The position numbers and the translations under genes are program-made. Below are positions 63,872 through 64,000 of a stretch of DNA of 64,000 nucleotides, piece by piece (the stretch's first letter is position 1; each line of letters begins with the position of its first letter). Source of the DNA: GCA-2697345 sp002697345 (GTDB lineage: Bacteria > Pseudomonadota > Alphaproteobacteria > Rhodobacterales > Rhodobacteraceae). The notes below the pieces were generated by a model. It searched no databases. It worked only from the letters and a program-made list of their open reading frames with translations, and was not told the origin of the DNA. Location of the stretch: the NCBI GenBank assembly GCA_943787605.1, contig CALSNB010000001.1:1736001-1800000 (forward strand), in the 5' to 3' direction.

Positions 63872-64000
63872 TTGAAAATTGCGATTATTTGTCCAACTTA
63901 TGTGCCTCAGACCACATCATGTGCAGTTCAAATTAGAGACTTGGCGAAAGAGTTGGTTGACATGGGCCACGAGCCGATAGTTTTAACCCCCTCTAAGAGT
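63872..64000 (+). CDS. Family 4 glycosyltransferase, WbuB-like (partial)
   Basis: Runs off the right edge. The 43 visible residues start from TTG 63872, with AGGA just upstream, and read MKIAIICPTYVPQTTSCAVQ followed by a helix with LAKELVDMGHEP and IVLTPS. This is the standard N-terminal strand-loop-helix of GT4 enzymes. After FnlC, a WbuB-type FucNAc transferase would be expected. Confidence 0.75.
   Translation, partial: MKIAIICPTYVPQTTSCAVQIRDLAKELVDMGHEPIVLTPSKS

Overview
The window looks like a chromosomal segment of a low-GC, AT-rich marine alphaproteobacterium of the Rhodobacterales type. This is inferred from gene content and order, not from a database match. Signs include the ubiA/rsmE/gshA group, plsY-pyrC'-pyrB, the tiny aa3-oxidase subunit IV, coq9, a TrcR (DUF1013) regulator, ffs-dnaX-ybaB-recR, the divergent pheA/cycM pair and the hemF/hemE/hemC group. 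Base composition was judged by eye, not counted.

Positions 1-37.8 kb are mostly conserved housekeeping genes: ubiquinone synthesis (ubiA, coq9), glutathione synthesis (gshA), phospholipid and pyrimidine synthesis (plsY, a pseudo-dihydroorotase, pyrB), DNA repair and replication (udg, recR, dnaX), SRP RNA, ClpS, NudC, a membrane-anchored cytochrome c, a microcin C/oligopeptide-type ABC importer (yejABEF-like), a PBP5-like carboxypeptidase and heme synthesis. The most unusual core locus is an RND efflux pair at 8.1-13.9 kb. Its periplasmic adaptor has both arms of its coiled-coil hairpin expanded six-fold, with 6 x 30 residues in one arm and 6 x 32 in the other.

At 37.9-41.5 kb a dTDP-sugar module (rfbC, rfbB, rfbA) sits between hemE and hemC. 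Inside it, an FkbM methyltransferase cassette is flanked by a perfect 74-bp direct repeat carrying the rfbC 3' end and the rfbB 5' end. The cassette edges are truncated genes. hemC, just after the module, seems to lack a normal start codon.

After a D-2-hydroxyacid dehydrogenase-like gene and a tRNA-Met (44.1 kb), the rest (44.6-64 kb) is a surface-polysaccharide island. It holds a broken NusG/RfaH-like gene, a heptose-type nucleotidyltransferase and phosphatase, an ABC flippase, a CDP-hexose branch (rfbF, rfbG, epimerase, C-methyltransferase, reductase), glycosyltransferases, a Wzy-like fragment, an amidinosugar trio (N-acetyl sugar amidotransferase, HisH2, HisF2), and a UDP-FucNAc-like set (RmlD-like, FnlA, FnlC, WbuB-like glycosyltransferase) with a second C-methyltransferase inserted in it. 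Together these predict a glycan with two different branched (C-methyl) sugars plus an amidinated amino sugar.

Ten genes carry apparent single-base frameshifts: 13 insertions and 1 deletion, mostly in homopolymers. Nine of the 14 lie in the last 13 kb. Whether these are sequencing errors, slippery sites or real decay is the main open question for this window.
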